Assembly (NCBI GenBank): GCA_029339195.1
Contig: JAPTJF010000136.1
Span: 1 to 64,000 of the forward strand
Reading direction: 5' to 3'
Origin: Micractinium sp. NFX-FRZ
Lineage: Eukaryota; Chlorophyta; Trebouxiophyceae; Chlorellales; Chlorellaceae
DNA length: 64,000 nt
Shown piece after piece: positions 42,678 through 53,700 of the stretch (position 1 is the first letter of the stretch; each line of letters begins with the position of its first letter). The notes under the pieces are model-generated. The model was not told where the DNA came from. It did no database searches and worked only from the letters and a program-made list of their open reading frames with translations. The position numbers and the translations under genes are program-made.

Positions 42678-45600
42678 CGGGTCGTCTGATCGTGAGGAGC
42701 TGCGCAATGGGCTGGGCCGCAGGGGCGATCGAGCGGCGGCCGAGCGCTGGCTGGGGTTTTAAAAGCTCGCGGGACACTTGCAGCGCTCGCTGGTAACTCT
42801 GCGATCGCCTTCACTGTCCAGGTCTTTGCAGTGCAATTCCGTCGAACCCCATGCAGCCTCCTGTTCCTTCCCTTCCACCTGCCCAGGGGCATAGAAAACC
42901 CCTGTCCTGCACCTGCTTGCGCATTCTCTCTCTGGTCACCGGCTCTGGTGAGTCCAACAGGTACACTTCTATGAAGCTGTCGCCTGCACACGCAGTGCCT
43001 GCAACAAGCTGCCGTTTGCCGATGGGGGCTGCTTTGCAGCGGAGTGTTATTCGTTGCTCATACCAGTTGCACTCACTACTGGCTCTTGCTTCCGTTTGCT
43101 GCAGCGCCGCAAGGCGACGGGCCAACGTCGGCCGACATTATGCATGCACGCTAAGAAGGGTCATCGTGCAAGCAAGGGTTGCGGGTGAGTAGGTGGCTTA
43201 TGCATTCAGCAACGTTGCTGGCCGGGGGCGCCCGCCTCTGGGCAACCCTTTGCTGCCGTGCTTCGCATGGCTTGAGCACCCACCCTGCTGCCGCTTGCTG
43301 CACCTTGACGCTGCTTGCACCCGGGCTATGATTGTTTCTGATTGTCGCCCCAGTCCTAGCGCCCCAAGCCAGGGGCACCAGCTGTGACGATTGACTTGCC
43401 TTTCGGCTCTGAGCCCGCCGATGCACACACCTGCCGCTGCACACCGCCGCCGCCGGCCCTGCCTGCCCGCGGTCGCTCGCTGTGATGAATGCCGTTTCCC
43501 AGCTCACTCTGATCCACCTGAGGAGAAGCACGGTTCACATTCACGTTATTTGACTGAGCGAACGCCGCGGTCTGCCCCGCACAGTGTCTGCATTACTGCC
43601 CGCCTTTGCCGCTGCGCCACGCCGCCTGCCTGCTGCCTGCGCGCGGCGCCGCATAACACGAGTGGAAATGAAGATTTCCTATCACTATGGTCCGTGTTGC
43701 TGATTAAGCCACCGCTTATGCCGAAAACTAGTGACCGATCCACTCTGCCTGCACCCTGCCTCCCTTCGCCGCCCCGCAAACTGCGTTTGCCTCGCACGTC
43801 CACCCACCTCTGACCCCGGTGCCTCCCTTCCCCTTCCTGACCCTGAGCAGGCACTGCGCAAGCATGAAGCCTTGTTGCCACATCTGAGGTCTGCTTCATC
43901 ACCGCGTGACCTTCACGTGAGTTTTTGCTCGAGCTTGCCACACCTGCCTGTTTCTGCATCCGCCTGCGCACACTGGGTCCTGCTGTGATGAACCGAGAAA
44001 TCAACGGACTAGAGTTTCTGAGGCTCACAGAGCCCATTGAAGAGCATGTGTTTCTCTTGGCTGTCTGAGCAGACCCTGCAACCCTCTGCACTGCACAATG
44101 CTATGCCTGCCGTGCTTTGCATGCCACGCTGCCCTGTGACACCTGCCCATTTGAGCATACTCTGCGGGCCCTCCTTTCTACGCTGCCCGGTCTTGCACAC
44201 GCTGCGTGCCAGCCAGGCTTCAAACAAGTTGGCCACTGGGGCTATGCCATCCCCTGGGGTCCGTTCCCAGAAGCGAAAGTGTTGAGGCCGGGAGGTGTTA
44301 TGATCAAGGCATCACCGGCCGTTGACCCGGGGGCCCGCTATCTTGCCGGCACCTAAAGCATGCCCCAGCAGGACGACGCCCCTGGACATCCCCCCACTTT
44401 GGGACCCTTTTCCCACCCTAGAGGCCCCCTCTGTGCATGTTTACATTAGCTTTTGCTCTCCTGGCTGGCTGACCCGTTCCTTCGCGTGCATGCTTGTGCT
44501 GCAGATGGTGCTGCACCCATGTGGCGCCTGCTTCCACCTTAACTGTCTGAGACGCGCGCCAGAAACCCCCAATGCTCGCAACTGGTGAGTGTGCCATGCC
44601 CGCGCTTGCGATGGCCCCCCGCTGTGCCTGCTCTGCCGTGTGTCTGTCCCGCACCGTGCCTGCTGCCTGTGCCCGTGCCCCGAGCCTTTGCCTGCCCCGT
44701 GCAGCCCCTCTTGCACTGAACTGCCCCGCTGTGATGACGGTCGAGCGCTGGGTGCATGTGCCCCCCCTTCGCTCAACATATCACACAGCTAGATCCATGG
44801 GGCGTGTTTCAGTGCTGGCTGCTGCCGGGGTGCAGCCCGCATGTATATATGCCCCCACATTCCCGCCCTCGCGGCTCCACTGCCCTGTTCTGCACCTGCA
44901 AGCCTGCTCACCCCGTGTCCTCTGCTCCTCCTGCCTGCATCCACTGTGCAGACCACGCGCTCCTCTCCCAACCACTGTTTTCTCTCTGTGCGCGCCCTGC
45001 CTGGACGCCCATCCCGCTATTTACCCTGAGCAACCTGAAGCCATCCTTGGCGCCCCAGACCAGCCTCCAGTTGTCAGGTGGGCAAAACAACTCGTATTGT
45101 GTGTGGTAGGGGCAGGGTGTGTGCTTGATACATCCTGCACCACACCTCTCGGTGTCCCTATGCCAAGGCGATGATTACAACTTTGAGGCTGTTTCTGATC
45201 CTCAGTGATTACAACACTCAATCAAAACGACTTCTCTTTCCCCTGAGCCTTGGCAACTCTCTGTACTGGTGTCTGTGTGTGAATGCTGCCTGTGATGAAG
45301 CGTGCCGCCAAGGCGCAGTGCCGCGGCTGTGCTTGCTGGCGTCTGTTCTGCAGACACGAACCTACCAGTGGCCGCCGCTGATCCGGCCCCCACCCCGCGG
45401 TGGCACCAGGCATGCATGTGCCCCCTCCTTTCTGGGGGAGGTCTTCTGCCTTGGACTAACGCCACCCATGCGCGGGGGATGCCCTCTGGCAGCGCACGGC
45501 CCACCACCCCGGCACACTGCCGGGGCTGGTGGCGCCGACCTGCACTGCGGCGCGGGCGGCCGCCATGGATCGGCAGTTGCGCACTCGGCGCGGGGCAACC

Positions 45601-47137
45601 CGCAGTCTGAGGCTCTTTTTTCACTGCATTGAATGCATCTACCTGCATGCACCTGCACCCACTTGCATATCCTTGCATTCTTGACTGTGCACTGGCACTT
45701 GGTGCGGTGTGCATCAAGACTCGAGGGCTTCTCCCGCACAGCTCCAACAGACTTGTGCGCCCCCCTTTTTGTTGCAGGCATTGGCAAGCTTTGGACCCCT
45801 CAACCGGCCGCAGTGTTGTGTTGGTCGGCTTCCCAAGGCTCGATGTCGGCTTCGCAAGGCTTGAAGGGATGAGGATTCTGCAAATACTGCTGCCTTTTGC
45901 TCACCCCAGAACCTTCTTCTGTGCCTCAATACCCCCACCCACCCCCACCCACTATTTGCTACTTCTGACTCTGCATTGCCCGTCACCTCCAACTCGTGAC
46001 TGTAACCACCATATCCGAGGCATCTCAGCACGCTTTTGGGCAAAGCAGCAGCGGCACAGCCCAGTGTGTGTGTCTGCCTGTTGCTTCGTGATCAGAGTGC
46101 ATACAGCGCCTGAGTAATGTTGGACGGGCTTGTGGTGCCGAACTAGGTTTGGGCAGGCAGGTGCTCTGCGGGTGTTTTGCATGCACCCCCTAGAGAGGAG
46201 TGTGTGTGTGTTTTTTTTTGGGGGGGGGGGGGGGGAGACAAAGACAAGACGGCACAGCCTGGCACGTGCAGCCAAGGACCCGTGCAAGGGTAAGCATGTC
46301 GAGAGAAGAGAGCAGGGAGCGTGTTGAGCCGCTGCCGCGTCCGCAACCCAGTACTTCTAGTTTGTCAGAGTGCCATGCACTGCATGTTGAGCATTCAGCC
46401 CCAGCTGCTCCCTGTTTTGCTTTGCCTTCACCAGCGAGCCCTCCCACCCACCCTGGCTGGTGCAGGCGCCAGCATGGCGCAAGAGACTCCCGCCGTGCTA
46501 TGCTCCCCCCTGCCCGTGTATGCGTGAGCTTCACCAATCCCAAGCACTTCCTATTTGTGTGTGGGCGGTGGGGGTGGGGGAACCAGGGGCAGGCGGCACA
46601 GCATTGGTGTGCCAAAATGTGCCGTTGGCAGCAGTACGCTTGTACAGCTGCTGCCAAGCCGGCAAGCACGCATTTGAAGCCCCACCGCTCCCTCCTTGCC
46701 CCCTGCATCACGCCCGCCAGCTTAGCCACCTCTAGCCCGAAGCTCATGGTCCGATAGCTTCGAGAGTCATGCAGGCCACCCGCTGCCTGCAGCCCACAGG
46801 AAACGCAATTGAGCTGTGGGCATGGGCAGGTAGCAGCCGCAGGACCTAAGTCAGGCCTACATCATAACACGAGTGGCACGAGGCTCGGTGATACAGGTAT
46901 GCAGCGGCAGTGCGCGAGGATGCAAACCCTCCAATGCCTGCCAGACTGCAGCTTTCTGGGCCATCAGGGTGGCCAACTGCTTCCCGCTGCTGTTGAAGCT
47001 TCAGCTTCGTAGCTGGGTGCGCCCACGCTGGTGCCGTTGGCTTGTTGCATTCTGTGGCCCCACCTCGCCCCTACTGCGTACTTGGCACTACTTGTTTACC
47101 CACAGGTGTAACTTAACGAAGTATTGCAGCCAAAGCA
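42678..47137. other. Unresolved 4.4 kb, probably with a cysteine-rich gene on the plus strand
   Basis: Plausible plus-strand exons encode Cys-x2-Cys clusters. Near 43485 there is Cys-Asp-Glu-Cys. 44508-44585 has Cys-Gly-Ala-Cys-Phe-His-x2-Cys-Leu and ends at a GTGAGT donor. Joining this exon to an acceptor at 44704 gives Cys-Pro-Ser-Cys in phase. Near 44990 there is Cys-Ala-Pro-Cys-Leu-Asp-Ala-His-Pro. This suggests a PHD-like zinc-finger protein, but I could not find its start, end or complete phase. A minus-strand frame at 42811-43070 also looks partly coding. No name can be given. Confidence 0.3.
46211..46235. repeat. T9 followed by G16 homopolymer tract
   Basis: A run of nine T then sixteen G, preceded by a short (TG)n. 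Confidence 0.9.
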
Positions 47138-50100
47138 TCAATCGTTCAGTTGAATAAAATCGGGCAGCAAGAAGGAGGGCTTCAGGACGTCACTGCTCCG
47201 CCGGCCAACAGCACCCGCCATGCTGCCGCCAGCTGATGCCCCCTCAACTGCTGCGTCTGCACCTGCAGAAGCAGCAGCTGCAGCCTCCTGCCGAGCCCGT
47301 TTTCCGCTCTGCTGCCCCCAATCCTGCTCGCCAGCGCCGGCAGAGAAGTAGCGGCCAACAGCTGCGCGCTTCTTGCTGCCGCCAGCCTGAAACGAGGCAC
47401 AGGGAAGATTTGTGGGCACCTTCAAACACGAACCTAGATCTGCGGTCGAGAAAGCATATCCAGGCAATGCAGAACCCCGCCCTGGGTCCCATCACCATGC
47501 CCTGCCCAAAAGCACCTTTGATCTGTTGACGCCAGCCGCCCCTCCCGCTCCTTCTGCCGTCGCCCTCAGCGTGCTTTCCTCCCGCACCATGCGCAGCGTG
47601 TAGTGCTTGTGTGGGCAGGCAGCCCCAGCGGGGCAGTAGCCTCGCAGGAAGCGCTTGCACACGGGGGCGCTGGCGGGCAGGTTGACGTGAAGGTAAGGGC
47701 AGGTGCTGGCAGTGCAGCGGCCCTGCAGTTGGAGGGCAGGAGTGTGCGCTCAGCAGTGCAGGGAGGAGTTGGCTGGGTTGCAGTTGCTGCCAGCCATGGC
47801 ACAGGTGTGTATGCACGGCAGGGCGGGCACGTCCGGCTGCTGTCCTCGGCAGAGCGCAACAGCAAGCCAACAAGCTGCAAACCACAGACGTTCAGGGTGG
47901 CCCAGCAATCAGTGCGGCCACAGGTATAAACTCTGCCTTGTGCTGGTCCTGTCACTCAATTGTAACACACAAATCTGGCATGCCCCAGTCGACACCTTCT
48001 CCCCAACTAACCCCAAAACCCGGTGCCTACTAGCAGGAAGTGTTGGCAGACGGGCATCAGCTCCGCCTTGCGCTGGTGCTGCAGCGAGCACTGGGTGCCC
48101 AGCTCGCAGCGCCCGTGCAGCCAGCGGGGGCAAACGGCACGCTTGGTGCTGTCGTGCCTGTAAGACGGGGAAGGGGGTGGGCATGCATCATGGGTGCCAC
48201 TGACTGCGCTTTGGGCGAAAAAGGCGAGGGCTGCAAGACCAGCAAGTATGTCATCACAGAGCAGCATTCTCCCTCTTGTGGCAGTCCTGCGCTTACTTGT
48301 AGGGGCAGCCCTTGCCGCGGCGCTCACACTTGCCCGTGCGGCAGTACAGCGGGCAGTAGACAATCTTGGCGCCGCTGGCGGCAGTGCCTGCCGTCTGCTG
48401 CTGCTGCCGCCGCTTGTGGCTTGCAGGTGTGCTGCTGCTTGCAGTCTTCGCCACCCCGCCCCTGGCCTTGAGCGCCACCGGTGCTGCTCCTGCTGCCGCT
48501 TTCCTGCTGGCTCTGACTGTGGCCGAGCGCCGCTTGTGTGCTGCCGCCGCTGCTGCCAGAGCAGGCGAGACCAACTTGTAGCGAGAGAGCCGCAGGCCGC
48601 TGACAGCGGCTGTTGCCGGCGCTACTGCTGCCTGCGCTGCTGGCCGGGGGGCGGCACCTGGCAGGGCGCTGGCTGAAGCAGGGTGCATTGTGTCCGGCAG
48701 CAGCCCGCTGGGCTGACGCTGCAGCGAGAATCGTGACCTCCCCTTGCTCAGCACCTGCATAACAGTCAGACAGTGGTCGCACTGAGTTGCACATGCAACC
48801 AAGTGGCCAAGAGAATGGTGTGGACTGATGACACATGTTTGATGCAGTGCAGTGCATTGGCGATGCCCCCATCTCCCGCTGCCTCTGCTGCTTCCTCATG
48901 GGTTGTGCCTGCACCTTGCCCCTGCCATCACCTTGTACACGCTTCCCCCCAGCCTCAGCAGCTTGCTGCCCCCGCCAAAACCAGCTCTGCTGTCGGACGC
49001 CGTGCTACTGCGTCTGCGGCCGCCGCTGGGCAGCTGCTGTACCGATGGCCGGAGGACCTTTGTCGCTGCTGCTGCTCCTCCTGCCCCTGCTGCTGCTGTT
49101 GACCGCACATACTTGTGCCACTTGCTGGTGCTGCCGCCGCCGCTGCTGCTGCGTTGGTCCAGGACTCCGCGGCTCACCGTGCTCGCTTGCCGGGCCACCG
49201 CCGCTGGTGCTGCGGGGTCGGCACTGCCGGGTCCTGCGGCCCTGGCATGTCCGCCTGCTGCCGGCGCTGACGCTGCTGCTCCTGCTGCTGACTTCCGCCA
49301 GGTCAAGTTCCCCCGGGCAGCTGCCTTGACAGCTGTGCGCTGTAAGCTGCTGCCCCGCCGCCCGCCCTTTTTGTACACCAGCACTCGCTGCTGCTGCTGG
49401 CCGTCGGCAGAGCGGGCAAGCACCGCCACCACTTTGCGGCTGCTGTTGCTTGCGCTGCAGGGCGCATGGGCTGCTCGTGGCGCTGGCACGGCTGCATGCA
49501 CAGGTGGCTTGGCTGTTGCTGGCGCGGCAGCAGGCGCAGGCTGCTTGGCTGCTGCCGTGGTGGGCGCCGGAGGCTTGGTTGTTGCTGGCATGGCAGCAGG
49601 CACAGGATGCTGAACTGTGGTGCCGGGGCCAGGCAACTGTGTTGCTGCGCCCGCTGCTGCTGCGGCAGCTCCGACTATCCCCTGCTGCTTCCGCGCCCAG
49701 GTGTGCCGCTTCTGGTTGGCAGCCGTCGGCAGGAATCCAGCGCTACGCCCCGCAGGCTGCTGTGTGGCCGACGGTGCTGGCTGCTGCGGCGGCTGCTGCC
49801 GCATCCACGTGTTGCTGCGGTGGGCGGACGGGTGTCCTGATTTCAGAGCTGCCGAGGGAGGCGCAAGCTTGTCCACGGCTAGAACACGTGGCTGCTGGGA
49901 GCCTGGTGTGCTGCCCGGGGCTGTGATAGGTGGTGCAGGCTGCAGGCCGGGGCGGACCCACGCGCTGCTCTGTCGTGCGAGCGGCGCTTGAGACGCACCG
50001 CTGCTGCGCGCTGGTGCTGCTGGTGGCGCTGCAACCGCTGCCTGCTGCCTCAACTGTGCCATCAGAGTGGGGCTGGCCCGCACCAGCTTGTGTTGGTTCA

Positions 50101-50338
50101 GTTTGAGGTGGCCAGTGGTGCCTGCAGGCACCTGCGACGGCACCACTGCCGCCGGCGTGGCGAATGCCACGCGCTGCAGCTGGAACCTGCTCTTCCGGTA
50201 CTGCTGCTGCTGCTGCTGCTGCTGCTGCGGCTGCGGCTGCTGCGGCGGTAGCGGGCTCTGCAGTCGTCCCGAGGCAGCGTCATGGTGCTGGAGGCGTGCT
50301 GCTCGCCCCTTGCTCACGTCGCCTTCGTCTGCCCCCAT
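47138..50338 (-). CDS. ZC3H3-like protein with four CCCH zinc fingers, 815 aa
   Basis: Related to ZC3H3/SMICL, which couples mRNA polyadenylation to export. Exons: 50338-48932, 48754-48297, 48157-48031, 47722-47516, 47386-47138. The first about 590 residues are Gln/Ala/Pro-rich and disordered, with scattered short basic motifs such as Lys-x-His-Lys-Tyr-Val-Arg and Tyr-Arg-Lys-Ser. Finger 1 (C603, C612, C619, H623) has spacing C-x8-C-x6-C-x3-H, and three more follow: CPRW...H, CQHF...H and CKRF...H. The order and the spacing between fingers match ZC3H3. The C-terminal tail is Ala/Ser-rich with a basic patch. The phase at every junction agrees. It is transcribed away from the SPX fusion gene. 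Confidence 0.9.
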
Positions 50339-50754
50339 ATGTCTGGCACGACATTCGGATGGCGCCCAACATTGTTGGTCTGCGCGCCAATTGCTTTGGC
50401 CTGCGCCTTGTTGGCGCCACGTCGATGAGCATAGTTCCGATAGATGCCGTAGCGCCCGCCGCCATTAGAGAATGCGCCGCGTTTGCGCCAACAGTTTGCA
50501 ATATACTTCTGTCAAGCAAGCGCGGGCGCGGCGCACAAGCTTGAACTTCTCTGCGATCGCCTCTCCTGAACACAGCCCAACACCCCCACGCACTTTCTGG
50601 TGCGCTCGAATAGAGTGGCAAGTGCGGGTGGCCCTCACGCGCTCCGCTCACACCGCCGCCACTTGCGCTAGAGCTCATACGGTCGCCCCTGACCTCCCTA
50701 CCCCTGCAGCACCGGTGACCGACACATAGTTGCCTCTCAGCGGCGCAGGCGGCC
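50339..50754. promoter_or_regulatory. Shared upstream region of the divergent ZC3H3-like and SPX-fusion genes
   Basis: Only 416 bases separate the two start codons. I see no other gene. Core promoters and 5' untranslated sequences of both must fit here (inference). Confidence 0.6.
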
Positions 50755-53700
50755 ATGAAGGTGCGTTCAGGGAGCCTGCCTGAGGACCGCTGCTGCGCAA
50801 GTGCCGCCACGCCGCCGGCCAACCCAACAACGCCGCGCCAGCGCCGCCCGAACACACCAACCCTGCCGTGCCCCTCTTTCCTGCTGCCCCGCAGTTTGGA
50901 AAACGCCTGGCAGCGGAGGCGGCGCGAAAGTGGGGCCATGCAGTGCTGGGGTATAAGCAGCTCAAAGCGGAGCTCAAGCGTGACGTGGTGGCCGGCGATG
51001 CTCAGGGCACCCGCTTCCAGCACGCGTTGCGCTTGGAGCTGCAGAAGGTGGGCAGGATTCTGGGGATGGGAATTCATTCGCTTTGTGTTGGATCGGATTG
51101 CGCTTTCTTGGGCATAGTATACCTGCCCAGCATAGTATACCTGCCAAGGGAAGCCGGTGTATTGCCTGCGTTTGCCTGCGTTGCCTGGTGGGATGGTATA
51201 TCTGCCGTCTGTGCCGTCGATGGCCTGGCATATTCCCCTTTGTCGACTGTGCTCCCTCTGACCCTGACGAACCGGCCCTGCAGGTAGCAGCGTTCTTTGC
51301 TGATAAGGAGGAAGAGCTGGCGGCAGCAGCAAGCTGCGTCTCCTTGGCCAGCAGCCCGCAGGTGGGTGGGCAGGAACCGGCTGCTGGGGTGCAAGACGGC
51401 GGCTCCTGCGGCATGTCCCACCCGCTTGTGCCTGCTTTGCCTGCCAGCAGGGCGGCACACACCGTATCGTTGTTCCACGGATCGGTAGCCGGCAGCTCTC
51501 GTTCCTGTGCTGTTCTGGCTCCCAGTTGCATAAGCTCCACTTCCAACTTCCCGCCTGCCTGCATGCGCGCCTGCCCGCCTGCCTGCCTGCCTGCAGGAGG
51601 TTGCCGAGCTGCGTGCCGAGCTGCTTGAGCTGCGCAAGTATGTGGCCCTCAATGCAGTGGCAACTACCAAGGCCATCAAGAAGCGCAACAAGCACCTGAG
51701 AGTGAGGCGGCGGTGGAGTCGGCTGTGTGGCGGGGGGGTGTTTGCAGATGAGGGGCGACAATGGGACGGGCCATTCGATGGGTGCTTCTCCAAGAGAGTC
51801 TCAAAGCCGTGGCAACCACCAAGGCGCTTCAAGAAGCGCAATGAGCACTTCAGGATCGAGAGGGCAGAGTTGCACCCTTGTCCCCTCTCGAATGGAGCTC
51901 ACTGCCCCCACCCACTCACCCCCCACACCCCGGGCCCACCTGAGTGCAGGTGGCGTGCGGTGAGGCGCGCGTGGCACCGCTGCGTGCAGTCTCCATCCTG
52001 CAGCAGCAGCACTTCTTCACGTCCAGCCTGCTCGCCTCTCTCATCACCCGCCTGGAAGTGCTGGCACAGGTGAGGCGCCCGTTCATCGTGTTGTGCTTCC
52101 GTGCACCCGTGGTTTTTGCATTCTGATGTGATGCCCGTTTGCCTGCCACCCAGGCCGGGCTCGGACTCGCCTGCGCTGGTGCACCCAGCGCCTGCCTGCC
52201 GCACAGCGCCACCTTCTTCGCCTGCCAGACCTGACCCTTCGGCTGATCCCCATGCCCCCTCATCCCCGTGGCCTCGCTGCGCTCTGCCCCGTTCTAGGCC
52301 CCCTGCAACAGCTGGCCCCAGCCCGCCTCCCCACTCAGCAAGGCGCTGCCCAACACTCCCTCACATGCCTGGCCCCTGTGCCCTCTCGTCTCCCTGTGCA
52401 GGAGCTGGCCCCCAGCCCCCCTCCCACCAGCGAGGTGCTGGCCGAGTACCAGTGCCCCATCTGCCTGGACATCCTGCGGGTGAGCGGTGTTTGTACTGCT
52501 CCTTATGAAAGGCCTTCACAATGCGTGTGCCAAGACCCCCTGGAAGCTGCATGCCGTTGCTGCACAGCCCGCATTCCAGTGCAGCGCTTTCCTGTCGTGT
52601 GGCCTGCTGTGCAGCTGCTCGTGGCGGGCCTGCACGGTGCTCTGTGGCCATCTACCAGCACCTGCACATCATCCTGCTTCCCTCCTCCTCCCTCCTCCTC
52701 ACCCTGCCCGGCTGCAGTCCCCAGTGGTGCTGACATGCGCCCACAGGTTCTGCTGGGGCTGCATCCTGGCCCACTGCACTGCCGTCAAGAGCAGCGGGCG
52801 TCCGGGCGGCAAGGATGCCAAGCAGCAGGAGCTGGAGGGCACCAGCAGCAGCGGCAGCAGCACCCTGGCGGCAGCGGCAGTGCAGCAGCCAGGCCAGCAG
52901 CAGCAGCGGGGGCAGCAGCAGATGGCGGTGGAGGCGGAGCAGGCAGACGAGGAGGCACACTCTGTGCTCTGCTCCTTTGACTGCGCTGTCTGCCGTCAGG
53001 CGCAGCTGCTGGACCTGGACAAGCTTCACCCAGACCCTCATCTGGATGCTTTCCTCCAAAAGCTGGAGCGCCAGCAGCGCACCGGCGGCATCGTGCTGCT
53101 GCCCAGTGGGAGCAGCCCTGACAGCACGATGGCTCTCGCCAGCAGTGCCAGCAGCAGCAGCAGTAGCCAGCCCATCCGCATTGCGGGAGCGGCGGCAGCG
53201 GCGGCTAGTGAGGAGGCAGAGGGCATGGCCTGCGGCCCATGCAAGCCCCCTGCCAGATCAGCTGCCAGCCTGGCAGAAGCCACTGAGCTGGCAGAGGCAG
53301 CAGAGCAGCAGTCGGAGGAGGAGGAGGAGCAGCAGGCTGCCGCAGCAGCAACGGCATCGCGCCCAGAGGTGGTGGTGCAAGTGCCCGCAGCTGAGCTGTG
53401 CGGCGAGCCGGCGCTGCTGCCGCCGCAGCGCCCCGAGCACCGCGGCCGCCTGGTCGTGTGCCTCGACCTGGATGGTGCGTGGGCAGCCGGCACTAACTCA
53501 AGTGTATGCACATTGACATTGGGAGCATGTGGGCATGGCATGAGCAAAGGCACAGAAGGGACACGCTAGCTACCCTTACTTGAAACGCAACCACCCCTTG
53601 GCCCCCCACCTTCTTCCCCTCCCCCTACCACACTCCCCTGCTGCCCCTTTGAACTAAACAGTGTTCACCTCCTCCTCCGCCCCTCCGCAGGCACACTGGT

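Noticed and set aside
42811..43125. Minus-strand frame that looks partly coding, upstream of the Dpy-30 gene
   Set aside because: No ATG, no splice connection to Dpy-30, and no recognised motif. Kept only as part of the unresolved stretch.
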